DNA from: SVEL01 sp045126215
GTDB taxonomy: Bacteria; Bacillota; Clostridia; Lachnospirales; Lachnospiraceae
Assembly (NCBI GenBank): GCA_045126215.1
Contig: JBGVOD010000023.1
Coordinates: forward strand, 1 to 64,000
Direction: 5' to 3'
Length of the DNA stretch: 64,000 bases
Below the pieces are notes generated by a model. It worked only from the letters and a program-made list of their open reading frames with translations, ran no database searches and was not told the DNA's origin. Below are positions 27,297 through 35,359 of the stretch, piece by piece. Position 1 is the first letter of the stretch, and each line of letters begins with the position of its first letter. The translations under genes and the position numbers were made by a program.

Positions 27297-27839
27297 CTAA
27301 TTTGGAATATCGTAAAGCTGTTTCATATATTCTGTATCAGAGCTGTCGTAAAACTTAATCTGATCTTCTCTTGCATTAATCATACCAAGCTCTTCTGTAG
27401 CAACTCTTAAAACATAATCAACATCTACATATCCATTTATTTCATAATCCATAGCATCATTCTGTGCTGATAATGTATCAATCTGAGACTCAATAACTGA
27501 AATCTTATTCTTTGTTTCTGTAATCTCTGAATTAATATTCAAATACTTAATACACATAATAACTATGGCAACAACTGCTACAGATAAAAATATAACATAT
27601 GGAACGCTCATTGTAAAAGCATTTTCATTTTTTCTATATGTTTTTCTATATTCTCTGTTTGATCTTCTTACATCAAACTCATCTTCTTCTACTGTACGTA
27701 CTACCTTTTTTCTTTCAGGTACTGCCTCCAAAGCAGATTTTGTTATTGTATTTACTCTTCTTACAGCGCTTCCTTCCTGATAAAATTCAGAATTGAAACG
27801 TGCCATATTAACATTATTAAATTCCTGTCTTCTCTTCAC
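27297..27839 (-). CDS. ftsL: FtsL-like septum protein
   Basis: 180 residues from the chosen GTG start. A basic cytoplasmic part of about 75 residues, one membrane helix (SVPYVIFLSVAVVAIVIMC), then a heptad-patterned coiled coil (ITETKNKISVIESQIDTL) and a short tail with ATEELGMINAREDQI, the pattern of FtsL/DivIC proteins. It forms a complex with FtsQ and FtsB/DivIC. The frame is open to an ATG at 27896 that overlaps rsmH by 20 bases; the GTG at 27839 has AAAAAGGG eight bases before it. An ATG at MARFNSEF is a third choice. Position between rsmH and the PBP is diagnostic. Confidence 0.8.
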   Translation of the reverse strand: MKRRQEFNNVNMARFNSEFYQEGSAVRRVNTITKSALEAVPERKKVVRTVEEDEFDVRRSNREYRKTYRKNENAFTMSVPYVIFLSVAVVAIVIMCIKYLNINSEITETKNKISVIESQIDTLSAQNDAMDYEINGYVDVDYVLRVATEELGMINAREDQIKFYDSSDTEYMKQLYDIPN

Positions 27840-27876
27840 AATTTTACCCTTTTTCCTTCCATGGAACTTAATGAAA

Positions 27877-28821
27877 TTAATTATATTTACGTTCAAATAC
27901 TCTTAATTTCGAACTCTTTGCCCTTTTATTATTTTTTATTTCATCATCAGAAGGCACTATCGGCTTCCTTGTCACTACAATGCCTTTTGATTTTTTACCA
28001 CATACACACATTGGAAAATTCTTTGGGCATGTACATGGATTTTCATTGTTTCTAAACTTATTTTTAACAATTCTGTCTTCTAATGAATGGAATGTAATGA
28101 TACTTAATCTGCCTCCATCATTTAACAAATCAACCATATTATCTATTGAATCTTCAAGTACTTCTAACTCTTTATTCAGCTCAATCCTAATAGCCTGAAA
28201 TGTTTTCTTAGCCGGATGTCCTGATGTTGCCTGTATCTTCTGTGGAATTGCTGCCCTTATTGCGTCTATAAGCTCTCCCGTTGTTTCAATAGGCTTTTCT
28301 TTTCTCTTAAGGACTATATGTTTAGCAATGTTTTTTGCAAATTTATCTTCACCATAGTCTCTTATTATCCTGAATAATTCCATTTCCGAATATTCATTGA
28401 CAATATCTTTTGCAGTTATGGGATTACTCTTATCCATTCTCATATCAAGAGGTCCATCTTCTTTATATGTAAATCCTCTTTCAACTGTATCTATCTGATA
28501 CGAAGAAACTCCAATATCAAGTAAAATTCCATCAACTTTTTCTACGCCTAAATCTTCGAGTACTTTTCTTATTTCATGATAATTGCTTTTCACAACATCA
28601 ATCTTTACATCCTTGAATTTCGACAATCTTTCTTTTGCAACCGTCAAAGCATCTTCATCCTGGTCAATTCCAATAAATCTGCCATTTTTCGAAAGTCTTT
28701 TGCATACCTCCGTGGCATGTCCTGCTCCGCCTAAGGTTCCATCTACATATATCCCATCAGGATTAATATTCAAACTTTCAATTGTTTCGTCTAATAAAAC
28801 TGATTTGTGATTAAATTCCAT
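27877..28821 (-). CDS. rsmH: 16S rRNA (cytosine-1402-N4)-methyltransferase
   Basis: 314 residues. Methylates N4 of C1402 in the ribosomal P site using SAM. Signature parts: FNHKSVLLDETIE, YVDGTLGGAGHATEV (SAM loop), GIDQDEDAL, VDGILLDIGVSSYQID, RGFTYKEDGPLDMRMD, AIRIELNKELEVL, GGRLSIITFHSLEDRIVK and CTCPKNFPMCVCGKK near the end. Eleven bases after mraZ, as in most dcw clusters. Confidence 0.97.
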   Translation of the reverse strand: MEFNHKSVLLDETIESLNINPDGIYVDGTLGGAGHATEVCKRLSKNGRFIGIDQDEDALTVAKERLSKFKDVKIDVVKSNYHEIRKVLEDLGVEKVDGILLDIGVSSYQIDTVERGFTYKEDGPLDMRMDKSNPITAKDIVNEYSEMELFRIIRDYGEDKFAKNIAKHIVLKRKEKPIETTGELIDAIRAAIPQKIQATSGHPAKKTFQAIRIELNKELEVLEDSIDNMVDLLNDGGRLSIITFHSLEDRIVKNKFRNNENPCTCPKNFPMCVCGKKSKGIVVTRKPIVPSDDEIKNNKRAKSSKLRVFERKYN

Positions 28822-28832
28822 CTTCTCTCATC

Positions 28833-29264
28833 CTAAATTATTAATCCTAAATTTGACATATGCTCTGCAATTTCATCCATATCATCATATGCTGTAGATT
28901 CGTTCCATCTAGCCTTATCCCAGATTTCAACTCTGTTACCAACACCAACAATAACAACATCTTTTTCAAGATATGCAAATTCTCTAAGGCTGTTTGGTAA
29001 AAGGATTCTTCCCTGCTTGTCTACTTCAACTGTTGCAGCACCAGCTAAAAAGAAACGAACAAATTGTCTTGCATCTTTGTTTGACATAGGAAGTGATTTT
29101 AATTTTTCTTCAAAGGCTTTCCATTCATCATTTGGGAACACAAATAAACAGCCATCGAGCCCCTTAGTTACTACAAACTCATCGCCCAATGCCTCACGAA
29201 ACTTTGCAGGTACAATGACTCTGCCTTTTGCATCGATTGAATGATTGTATTCGCTCATGAACAT
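28833..29264 (-). CDS. mraZ: transcriptional regulator MraZ
   Basis: 143 residues. Two SpoVT/AbrB-like half domains: EYNHSIDAKGRVIVPAKFRE and VEVDKQGRILLPNSLRE with the paired DxKGR and DKQGR motifs. MraZ proteins bind repeats in front of their own operon and repress or tune dcw transcription. The ORF is open 25 codons further upstream, but the ATG at 29264 has AAGGTG and matches the family start. Five 10-bp spaced repeats precede it at 29301-29350. Confidence 0.96.
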   Translation of the reverse strand: MFMSEYNHSIDAKGRVIVPAKFREALGDEFVVTKGLDGCLFVFPNDEWKAFEEKLKSLPMSNKDARQFVRFFLAGAATVEVDKQGRILLPNSLREFAYLEKDVVIVGVGNRVEIWDKARWNESTAYDDMDEIAEHMSNLGLII

Positions 29265-29300
29265 TGAAAAACACCTTCTTTTGATGTGGCGACCAAACAA

Positions 29301-29350
29301 TTCACCACTTTCTACCACAGTGATGACACTTCCTACCACTTTTCACCACT
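29301..29350 (-). promoter_or_regulatory. probable MraZ operator: five 10-bp spaced repeats
   Basis: On the minus strand the sequence is a run of five ten-base units of the form AGTGGTRGAA: AGTGGTGAAA, AGTGGTAGGA, AGTGTCATCA, CTGTGGTAGA and AAGTGGTGAA, the last two shifted by one base. GTGG lies on one face of the helix in four of them. MraZ in other bacteria binds short direct repeats such as AAAGTG or TGGG before mraZ. These start 37 bases before the mraZ ATG. Confidence 0.8.
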
Positions 29351-29409
29351 TATGAGTACATATTACCTCTAAACCCTCACAAAATCAAGCATTTTTTGAT
29401 GTTTCAATC

Positions 29410-29455
29410 AAAAAAAATAACTACAAAATATGCTTTTCGCATATCTTGTAGTTAT
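29410..29455 (-). terminator. terminator after lgt
   Basis: ATAACTACAAGATATGC and GCATATTTTGTAGTTAT make a 16-base stem with one bulge, followed on the minus strand by eight T residues. It isolates mraZ from lgt. Confidence 0.9.
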
Positions 29456-29482
29456 ATCATTTTCTACATACAATATATTGTT

Positions 29483-30493
29483 TTATTGAGTTTCATCTGA
29501 TTTTGTACTCTGTGTTTCTGCTATTACATTTTCCAAATCAGTTTCAGCAGTTTCAGTTATATCTGATGTTTCATCTGTATTTGTTTCATCTGTCTTCATT
29601 TCTTCAACTAATTTGAAGAATTTAAATAATGTTTTTTGTTTTTTGGCTATCATCACTCTGTTAGCAATTAAAACTATTATTGAGACAATTGCCAATATCG
29701 CTGATAAAAGCTGTGATGCAGGTATACCTGTATTTCCTATAATAAGCTGGTCTGTTCTCATTCCCTCGACATAAAATCTAATAAGGCCATATCCAGCAGT
29801 ATACCATAAAATCATTTCTCCATGATATTTCTTCTTCTTTTTAAATATCATAATGAGAATTAATAAAATAAGATTTAAGGTAGACTCATAAAGAAATGTT
29901 GGCTGAACCTGAATCCATTTATGTGCATCATCAATATAGCTTACACCTTCAGGCACTCTGACTCTTGCTATTCCATCCTTACAGTTGATTCTCATAGCAA
30001 ACAAACCATCCGAGTCGCCACCAAAGGCTTCTCTGTTAAAAAAGTTTCCCCATCTGCCAACTATTTGTCCAACAAGTATTCCAAGGCTTGCCACATCGGC
30101 ACACTGCCAAAAGTTAAGTTTCTTTACCTTTGTCACAATATATCCGGCGAGAATACCTCCAATAAGACCTCCATATATTGCAAGTCCTCCCTGTCTAATA
30201 TTAAATATACTAAGAAGGTTATCTTTATATCTGTCCCATTCAAAAATTACATAATATATACGAGCGCCAAATATTGCTGCAATTATGGATACCATAGCGA
30301 TATCAATATAATCATCCGGTTTTTGTTTGGTTTTCTTTGCCTCTTTTAAGCAAAGAATTACTGCCAGAATCATACCAATGCCAATTATCAAACCATAGTA
30401 TGCTATCTTAAAGCCAAACACTGTAAATGTTTTTGGCAAATCATTTATTTCAATTCCAAGATTTGGAAAACTAATACTTACTTCTGCTAACAT
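29483..30493 (-). CDS. lgt: prolipoprotein diacylglyceryl transferase
   Basis: 336 residues, seven-helix membrane enzyme that adds diacylglycerol to the lipobox cysteine of lipoproteins. Motifs: FKIAYYGLIIGIGMILA, the RQGGLAIYGGLIGG segment, the Lgt signature GRWGNFFNREAFGG, and PTFLYES. The last 45 residues are an acidic Thr/Glu-rich tail (ETNTDETSDITETAETD) beyond the usual end. Its clients in this window include the SGNH and DUF4358 lipoproteins. It follows ychF by ten bases and is probably cotranscribed with it. Confidence 0.95.
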   Translation of the reverse strand: MLAEVSISFPNLGIEINDLPKTFTVFGFKIAYYGLIIGIGMILAVILCLKEAKKTKQKPDDYIDIAMVSIIAAIFGARIYYVIFEWDRYKDNLLSIFNIRQGGLAIYGGLIGGILAGYIVTKVKKLNFWQCADVASLGILVGQIVGRWGNFFNREAFGGDSDGLFAMRINCKDGIARVRVPEGVSYIDDAHKWIQVQPTFLYESTLNLILLILIMIFKKKKKYHGEMILWYTAGYGLIRFYVEGMRTDQLIIGNTGIPASQLLSAILAIVSIIVLIANRVMIAKKQKTLFKFFKLVEEMKTDETNTDETSDITETAETDLENVIAETQSTKSDETQ

Positions 30494-30503
30494 GATATAC
30501 CTC

Positions 30504-31601
30504 TTAAACGTTAAATCTGAAAAGAATTACATCTCCATCTTTTACAACATAATCTTTTCCTTCAAGTCCAACAAGTCCCTTATCTTTAGCAGCAGAATAG
30601 CTTCCACAATCAAGAAGATCCTGATAATTTACAACTTCTGCCTTAATAAATCCTCTCTCAAAATCCGTATGAATCTTTCCAGCAGCACCTGGTGCTTTTG
30701 TTCCCTTTTTAATAGTCCACGCTCTTGTTTCCTGCTTTCCTGCTGTCAAATAGCTGATAAGGCCAAGAAGACTATAGCTTGCTTTAATAAGCTTATCAAG
30801 TCCAGACTCGCTCAATCCTAATTCTTCAAGGAACATAGACTTTTCATCGTCATCAAGCTCTGAAATCTCCTGCTCAATCTGTGCACATACAACGAACACT
30901 TCAAATCCTTCACTATTTGCAAATTCTCGAACTTTTTTAACATTTTCATTCGATGCACCATCGTCAGCCAAATCATCTTCTTTAACATTAGCTGCAAAAA
31001 TAACAGGCTTATATGTCAAAAGATTATATTCCTTTAACCATGCTAATTCATCTTCATCTGTTGTTTCATAGCTCTTTGCAAGTTTTCCTGCTTCAAGATG
31101 TTCTTTTAACGCATTCAGTAAATCTAATTCTTTTGCAAGAGTCTTATCATTTCTTGCGCCCCTTGAAACCTTTGCAATTCTTCTATCAATAATCTCGACA
31201 TCCGAGAAAATCAATTCAAGATTGATTGTTTCAATATCTCTAATAGGATCAATGCTTCCTTCAACATGTATAACATTTGTATCTTCAAAGCATCTTACAA
31301 CATGAACAATTGCATCAACTTCTCTAATATTTGAAAGAAACTGGTTACCAAGACCTTCACCCTTTGATGCACCTTTTACCAATCCTGCAATATCAACGAA
31401 TTCAATTACAGCCGGTGTAATCTTATCTGAATCATATAAAGCTGCAAGCTTATCAAGTCTTTCATCTGGAACAGGTACTACACCTACATTTGGATCTATT
31501 GTACAGAATGGATAATTTGCTGATTCTGCGCCAGCCTTTGTAAGTGAATTAAAAAGTGTACTTTTACCAACATTTGGTAAACCAACGATTCCTAGTTTCA
31601 T
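30504..31601 (-). CDS. ychF: YchF/Ola1-type P-loop ATPase
   Basis: 365 residues, cytoplasmic. Obg-family protein that prefers ATP. G1 is GLPNVGKSTLFN, G3 is DIAGLVKGASKGEGLGNQFL, followed by IREVDAIVHVVRCFED. The nucleotide-specificity motif is NVKE instead of NKxD (FAANVKEDDL), and the TGS/YchF C-terminal domain ends KGTKAPGAAGKIHTDFERGF and YVVKDGDVILFRF. It associates with ribosomes and stress responses in other bacteria. AAGGAG precedes the start. Confidence 0.97.
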   Translation of the reverse strand: MKLGIVGLPNVGKSTLFNSLTKAGAESANYPFCTIDPNVGVVPVPDERLDKLAALYDSDKITPAVIEFVDIAGLVKGASKGEGLGNQFLSNIREVDAIVHVVRCFEDTNVIHVEGSIDPIRDIETINLELIFSDVEIIDRRIAKVSRGARNDKTLAKELDLLNALKEHLEAGKLAKSYETTDEDELAWLKEYNLLTYKPVIFAANVKEDDLADDGASNENVKKVREFANSEGFEVFVVCAQIEQEISELDDDEKSMFLEELGLSESGLDKLIKASYSLLGLISYLTAGKQETRAWTIKKGTKAPGAAGKIHTDFERGFIKAEVVNYQDLLDCGSYSAAKDKGLVGLEGKDYVVKDGDVILFRFNV

Positions 31602-31829
31602 ATTTCTCTTTATCTCCTTTAAATGTATTGATTTGTCCTAATACAGTAAAATATAGTGTACCACATCGGAGCAAAAATGTACATTTTTTTCTTTCATCAC
31701 ACTCATCTTCTGTTTATCTGATTCATTTCTCTTATTCCCGCCCTCTGTATGAATCGTCTTGTATTATCTGTGAATTTTAAATTAATCGCACAAAATTCTG
31801 TAGTATGTCTTACTATAAAGAGGCATTTT
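31602..31829. other. spacer upstream of ychF
   Basis: AT-rich, presumably containing the ychF promoter. No ORF or RNA motif seen. Confidence 0.3.
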
Positions 31830-31975
31830 TAGTTCCTTTGTGTCCCATAACCGTTCAAAAGACTTCACTTCAACCCTTCTGTTTCCATTCCAAAATGCCT
31901 AAGCACATAGGCAGAAGAAAAAGCTGCACATTCAAACTCCCCTTGTTTCTCTGTTCGATTCGGTGTATCAATTAT
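31830..31975 (-). pseudogene. relic resembling a C39-like peptidase fragment
   Basis: The minus strand reads IDTPNRTEKQGEFECAAFSS then AYVLRHFGMETEGL and stops; another frame continues VKSFERLWDTKELK. The ECAAFSSAYVLRHFG pattern resembles the catalytic-cysteine region of C39-like peptidases. There is no start, and the downstream half is gone. Recognition is tentative. Confidence 0.35.
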
Positions 31976-31976
31976 G

Positions 31977-32344
31977 TATCATGATACCACCACGAATAGA
32001 AATCTGTTTTGCTCTCATTACTTCTTTTTTAAGTTTTTCTCTCCATATTGGTGTCAAGTAAGTATGCGCCCTACCTGTCACAGGATCTTATAATATATTT
32101 AGCTTAGGATAGAAGCATCTTGATACAAAATCATATTGGTTTGACTTTGCTGTCATAATCAATCCCAATCCATCTAATTTTTTGATAAGCTCTCCATTTG
32201 GAACAAAACCTTTTAATTTTTCCTCATCGGATATAATTTTTTCTGCATGAATTCCGAAGAAGGTATTTCTTTGCATATCAAAACCGCTGCTGGATTTCCC
32301 GTAAATAATTCTTCTGCAAATGCATCAACAATATATTGTTTCAT
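31977..32344 (-). pseudogene. PhzF-family isomerase relic
   Basis: Starts MKQYIVDAFAEELFTGNPAA with a GGAGAAATATT ribosome-binding site, exactly as PhzF-family proteins do, then breaks. A second frame resumes with FVPNGELIKKLDGLGLIMTA and QYDFVSRCFYPKLNIL. An in-frame TAA replaces the expected acidic codon before DPVTGRAHTYLTPIW, the conserved late block, which reads on to IREKL...QISIRGG and stops. The middle, over 100 residues, is missing. So there is one large deletion, one frameshift and one nonsense codon. Its ATG overlaps the stop of the Fic relic (ATGA), so the two genes were once coupled. Confidence 0.8.
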
Positions 32345-33085
32345 AATATTTCTCCTTTGCCATCATCATCCATTGCATTCAAAATAATCCATTCACCTTT
32401 CTTATTTGATCCGATACGTTTAATAACACCTTTTTCAACCATAGATTGCAATGACCTCTTTATAGTTGAGTCAGAACACCCCAAATACTTCGCCATTCCA
32501 CTACGAGTTAAAGTTGGCTCTCCTCGTAAGAGATTGACTATCTGTTGTTCTCTCTCATTCAATTTTATTTGGTCATTCATTGGGTCATTTATTTGGTCAT
32601 TCATTGGATTACTATGACCCAATAAATATTTTTGGGTGATATGCATCTCTCTATTGTGCAATTCATTCTTTTCACCAAGCAAAAGACTTCTTAAAAATTT
32701 TTCTAAGAATTCCGTTGTCTCATATACCCCATCTTTAATATTATTATAATTTGCTCGAACTAAGGCATTTCTAAAATACCAAGAGTTTTCTGCAAACAAA
32801 TCATTCTCAGCATTGAATCCCAACATTCGGAGATACTTAATAAAAAATACCGCTGTTGTTCTAGTATTTCCTTCACCAAAAACATGAATCTGCCATAGTC
32901 TTGAGACAAATACTGCCAGGTGATAAATCGTTTCATCCATTGTCAATCCATTAAATTTAAAATTCCTTTCCTGGGAAAAATCATATTCTATATTGAGTCG
33001 GTGAAAAAGTAATTGATTTGTCAGAAAGTAATTTAGCAATATTTCTAATATATTCATCAAATGAATCTTGTTTTATATCTCTCAT
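32341..33085 (-). pseudogene. Fic-HTH protein with internal deletion
   Basis: From the ATG at 33085 (GAGGAG before it) the frame reads MRDIKQDSFDEYIRNIAKLL then SDKSITFSPTQYRI and stops. A shifted frame continues IEYDFSQERNFKFNGLTMDE and on through the Fic motif HVFGEGNTRTTAVF, EFLEKFLRSLLLGE and a C-terminal winged helix (LNEREQQIVNLLRGEP, STIKRSLQSMVEKGVI). The stretch between TQYRI and EYDF, which normally includes the KRLFSEIYxFAG region, is lost. Fic proteins transfer AMP to targets; this copy lacks its inhibitory/flap part and has Val in place of the usual Pro in HPF. The 3' part could still be translated from a downstream ATG, so residual product is possible. Confidence 0.75.
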
Positions 33086-33383
33086 TCTATATGCTCCTCT
33101 TCATCAAATTTGCCACATGTATTGAAAACTATACCACTCCTGACACTATTTGAAAATAATAATTTTCTTATTAACTGATTATAGCACATATTTCTCTATA
33201 TTCATCTTATATTTCTATACATATATTTCTTTACACATAGCTCTATACACACCTCTCTATACACCCATAATTATCTTAGTATTGTTTTCTTACAACTTGT
33301 TCTTTTTTACAACACTTGTATTTTTTCAAAAAAATAACAAACACTATTGTAAAATTGTATTTTTTTAAAGGAGAATAAATATA
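33086..33383. other. AT-rich spacer before ldh
   Basis: About 300 bases with quasi-repeated CTATACA words near 33210-33265 (TCTATACACACC, TCTCTATACACCC). It must contain the ldh promoter, but no single candidate stands out. No Rex box (TTGTTAA-N4-TTAACAA) is evident. Confidence 0.35.
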
Positions 33384-34355
33384 ATGGATAATAATGTTAA
33401 AAACCAGAAATCAAACATAAATCCAAGAAAAATCGTAATTATCGGTTGTGGTTTTGTTGGTTCTGCATCTGCTTTTGCACTTATGCAGACAGGTCTTTTT
33501 TCAGAAATAGTATTGATTGATGCCGACGTTAAAAAGGCTGAAGGTGAAGCGTTAGATCTTGCTCATGGAGTATCTTTCACAAAACCGCTTAAAATGTATG
33601 CAGGTTCCTATGACGATATCTCAGATTCATCAATTATTATAATCACTGCAGGTGCAAACCAACAAAAAGGAGAAACAAGGCTTGACTTAATTAAAAAGAA
33701 TGCATCCATAATGAAATCAATTATTGCAAATATAACAGCTCATTCATTTAATGGAATACTTCTAATAGTTTCAAATCCTGTAGACATACTAACATATGTT
33801 GCATTAAAAGAGTCAGGATATTCACCTAATCGCATAATTGGTTCCGGTACAGTTCTTGATACAGGTCGTTTCAAATATGAGATTGCCGAACATTTAAATG
33901 TAGATCGTCGTAGTGTCCATGCCTTCATAATAGGAGAACATGGAGACAGCGAATTGGCCGCTTGGAGTAATACAAGAGTCGGTGGTCTCCCCGTCAACGA
34001 TTTTTGTGAATTGCGAGGATATTATTCTCACGAAGAATCAATGAATAGAATATTTGAAAGTGTAAAAAACAGTGCCTATAAAATTATAGACAGCAAACAG
34101 GCTACCTATTACGGAATTGCAATGGCCGTCAAACGCATCTGTGAGGCAATTGTTCGTGATGAAAAATCTATTTTGCCAGTATCTACTTTAATAAATGGTG
34201 AATATGGATTATATGACGTGGTATTAAGTCTCCCTTCTATCGTTTCAGCAAATGGTGTAGAAAAGATAATACCTATTATGTTAAACAATTCAGAAAAAGA
34301 AAATCTTTTAAATTCAGCATCAATCTTAAAAAAGATGATAGCCAAAAATTTATAA
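33384..34355 (+). CDS. ldh: L-lactate dehydrogenase
   Basis: 323 residues. Reduces pyruvate to L-lactate with NADH. NAD fold IVIIGCGFVGSASAFALMQ, then DLAHGVSFT, TAGANQQKGETRLDLIKKN (substrate loop with the specificity Gln and Arg), VSNPVDILTYVALKESG, GSGTVLDTGRFKYEIAEHL and the catalytic histidine in IIGEHGDSELAAWS. The Gln in the loop indicates lactate rather than malate specificity. Starts after AAAGGAG. Plus strand, separated from the YihY-type gene by a promoter of its own, so the two are probably separate transcripts. Confidence 0.95.
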   Translation: MDNNVKNQKSNINPRKIVIIGCGFVGSASAFALMQTGLFSEIVLIDADVKKAEGEALDLAHGVSFTKPLKMYAGSYDDISDSSIIIITAGANQQKGETRLDLIKKNASIMKSIIANITAHSFNGILLIVSNPVDILTYVALKESGYSPNRIIGSGTVLDTGRFKYEIAEHLNVDRRSVHAFIIGEHGDSELAAWSNTRVGGLPVNDFCELRGYYSHEESMNRIFESVKNSAYKIIDSKQATYYGIAMAVKRICEAIVRDEKSILPVSTLINGEYGLYDVVLSLPSIVSANGVEKIIPIMLNNSEKENLLNSASILKKMIAKNL

Positions 34356-34393
34356 ATCTTAGTCTGTAGGTTATATTGTATCATTGTTTTTTC

Positions 34394-34422
34394 TTGTATC
34401 ATTGTTTTTTTTAATGTATAAT
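34394..34422 (+). promoter_or_regulatory. sigma-A promoter of the YihY-type gene
   Basis: TTGTAT at 34394-34399, a 17-base spacer and a perfect TATAAT at 34417-34422. The predicted transcript start is about 20 bases before the TTG start codon. The spacer contains a duplicated TTGTATCATTGTTTTTT word (copies at about 34377 and 34394). Confidence 0.75.
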
Positions 34423-34450
34423 ATCCTCATAATTAAATGAGGTGACTAAT

Positions 34451-35341
34451 TTGAATAAACAACGTCAAAATCTTTTTATAAAACTTATAGGTAAAATTAT
34501 GGGTTTTTTCGATAAAATGGCTCGTGATAACGTAAGTGCATTTTCGGGACAAAGCTCGTACTTTTTTGTAATGGCAATCTTCCCTTTTGCATTGCTTTTA
34601 TTAACGTTACTTCGCTTCACACCAATTAGTGCAGATTTACTTTTGTCTTTTATATTTTCAGTTCTGCCTTCAAGCTTTCATGATTTTGCTTCAAGCTTGA
34701 TAAATGGTTTATATGATAACAGCGATATTGCAATTGTCTCATTTTCAGTTATAACAGCAATATGGTCAGCATCAAAAGGCGTTTATTCTATTTTGAATGG
34801 TTTAAATAAAATATATGAGGTTAAAAAAACCAGAAATTACTTTTTTAGACGTATTATCGCTTCTATATATACTTTAGCATTTATGATAGGTATTGTTGTT
34901 ACTCTGTTAATATTAGTATTTGGTAATTCTCTGCTTAAACTTATAGGAAAAAATATTCCTCTTCTTTACGACATAATAAGTTTTATTATATCCATAAGAG
35001 GTGTATATATGTCTATATTTTTATCACTTATATTCCTATTGCTATATAAGCTCGTACCAAATAAAGAGTACAGTACAATTGACCACCTTCCAGGTGCAAT
35101 CTTTTCAGCAGTAGGTTGGGAAATTTTCTCCTTTGCCTATTCAATTTATGTAGATTTTTACGCTGGTCAATATTACATTTATGGTTCGCTTACCACTATA
35201 ATCCTGCTTCTTTTGTGGATATATGTATGTATTTATATAATATTTATAGGAGCAGAAATAAATGTATACTTTAGAAATTATTTTATTTCAACTAAAAATG
35301 CTATAAATAAGATAAAGGAAGAAAAAAGTGGAAAAGATTAA
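34451..35341 (+). CDS. YihY/BrkB-family membrane protein
   Basis: 296 residues, about six membrane helices. The family pattern runs from DNVSAFSGQSSYFFVMAIFP through AIWSASKGVYSILNGLNKIY (the conserved SxG and NxxY blocks) to PGAIFSAVGWEIFSFAYSIY and WIYVCIYIIFIGAEINVYF. The family is found widely and has no settled function; the old RNase BN name is wrong. Start: the frame begins at GTG 34442, but TTG 34451 has GAGGTGA six bases before it. The last codons and stop overlap the opposite SpoIID-type gene by four bases within a perfect palindrome. Confidence 0.85.
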   Translation: MNKQRQNLFIKLIGKIMGFFDKMARDNVSAFSGQSSYFFVMAIFPFALLLLTLLRFTPISADLLLSFIFSVLPSSFHDFASSLINGLYDNSDIAIVSFSVITAIWSASKGVYSILNGLNKIYEVKKTRNYFFRRIIASIYTLAFMIGIVVTLLILVFGNSLLKLIGKNIPLLYDIISFIISIRGVYMSIFLSLIFLLLYKLVPNKEYSTIDHLPGAIFSAVGWEIFSFAYSIYVDFYAGQYYIYGSLTTIILLLLWIYVCIYIIFIGAEINVYFRNYFISTKNAINKIKEEKSGKD

Positions 35342-35359
35342 TAAATCTTTTCCACTTTT
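35324..35359. terminator. bidirectional terminator made from the ends of two genes
   Basis: AAAAGTGGAAAAGATT and AATCTTTTCCACTTTT form a perfect 16-base stem with an AATA loop. It contains the last five or six codons and stop of both convergent genes. Each arm ends in T residues on its own strand, so it can stop transcription from either side. Confidence 0.85.

Noticed and set aside
31602..31829. Possible extra gene upstream of ychF
   Set aside because: Only short frames with stops; no ribosome-binding site or family motif.
33086..33383. Rex operator before ldh
   Set aside because: No TTGTTAA-N4-TTAACAA-type site; the nearby TTGTTC and AACAA words are too far from the pattern.
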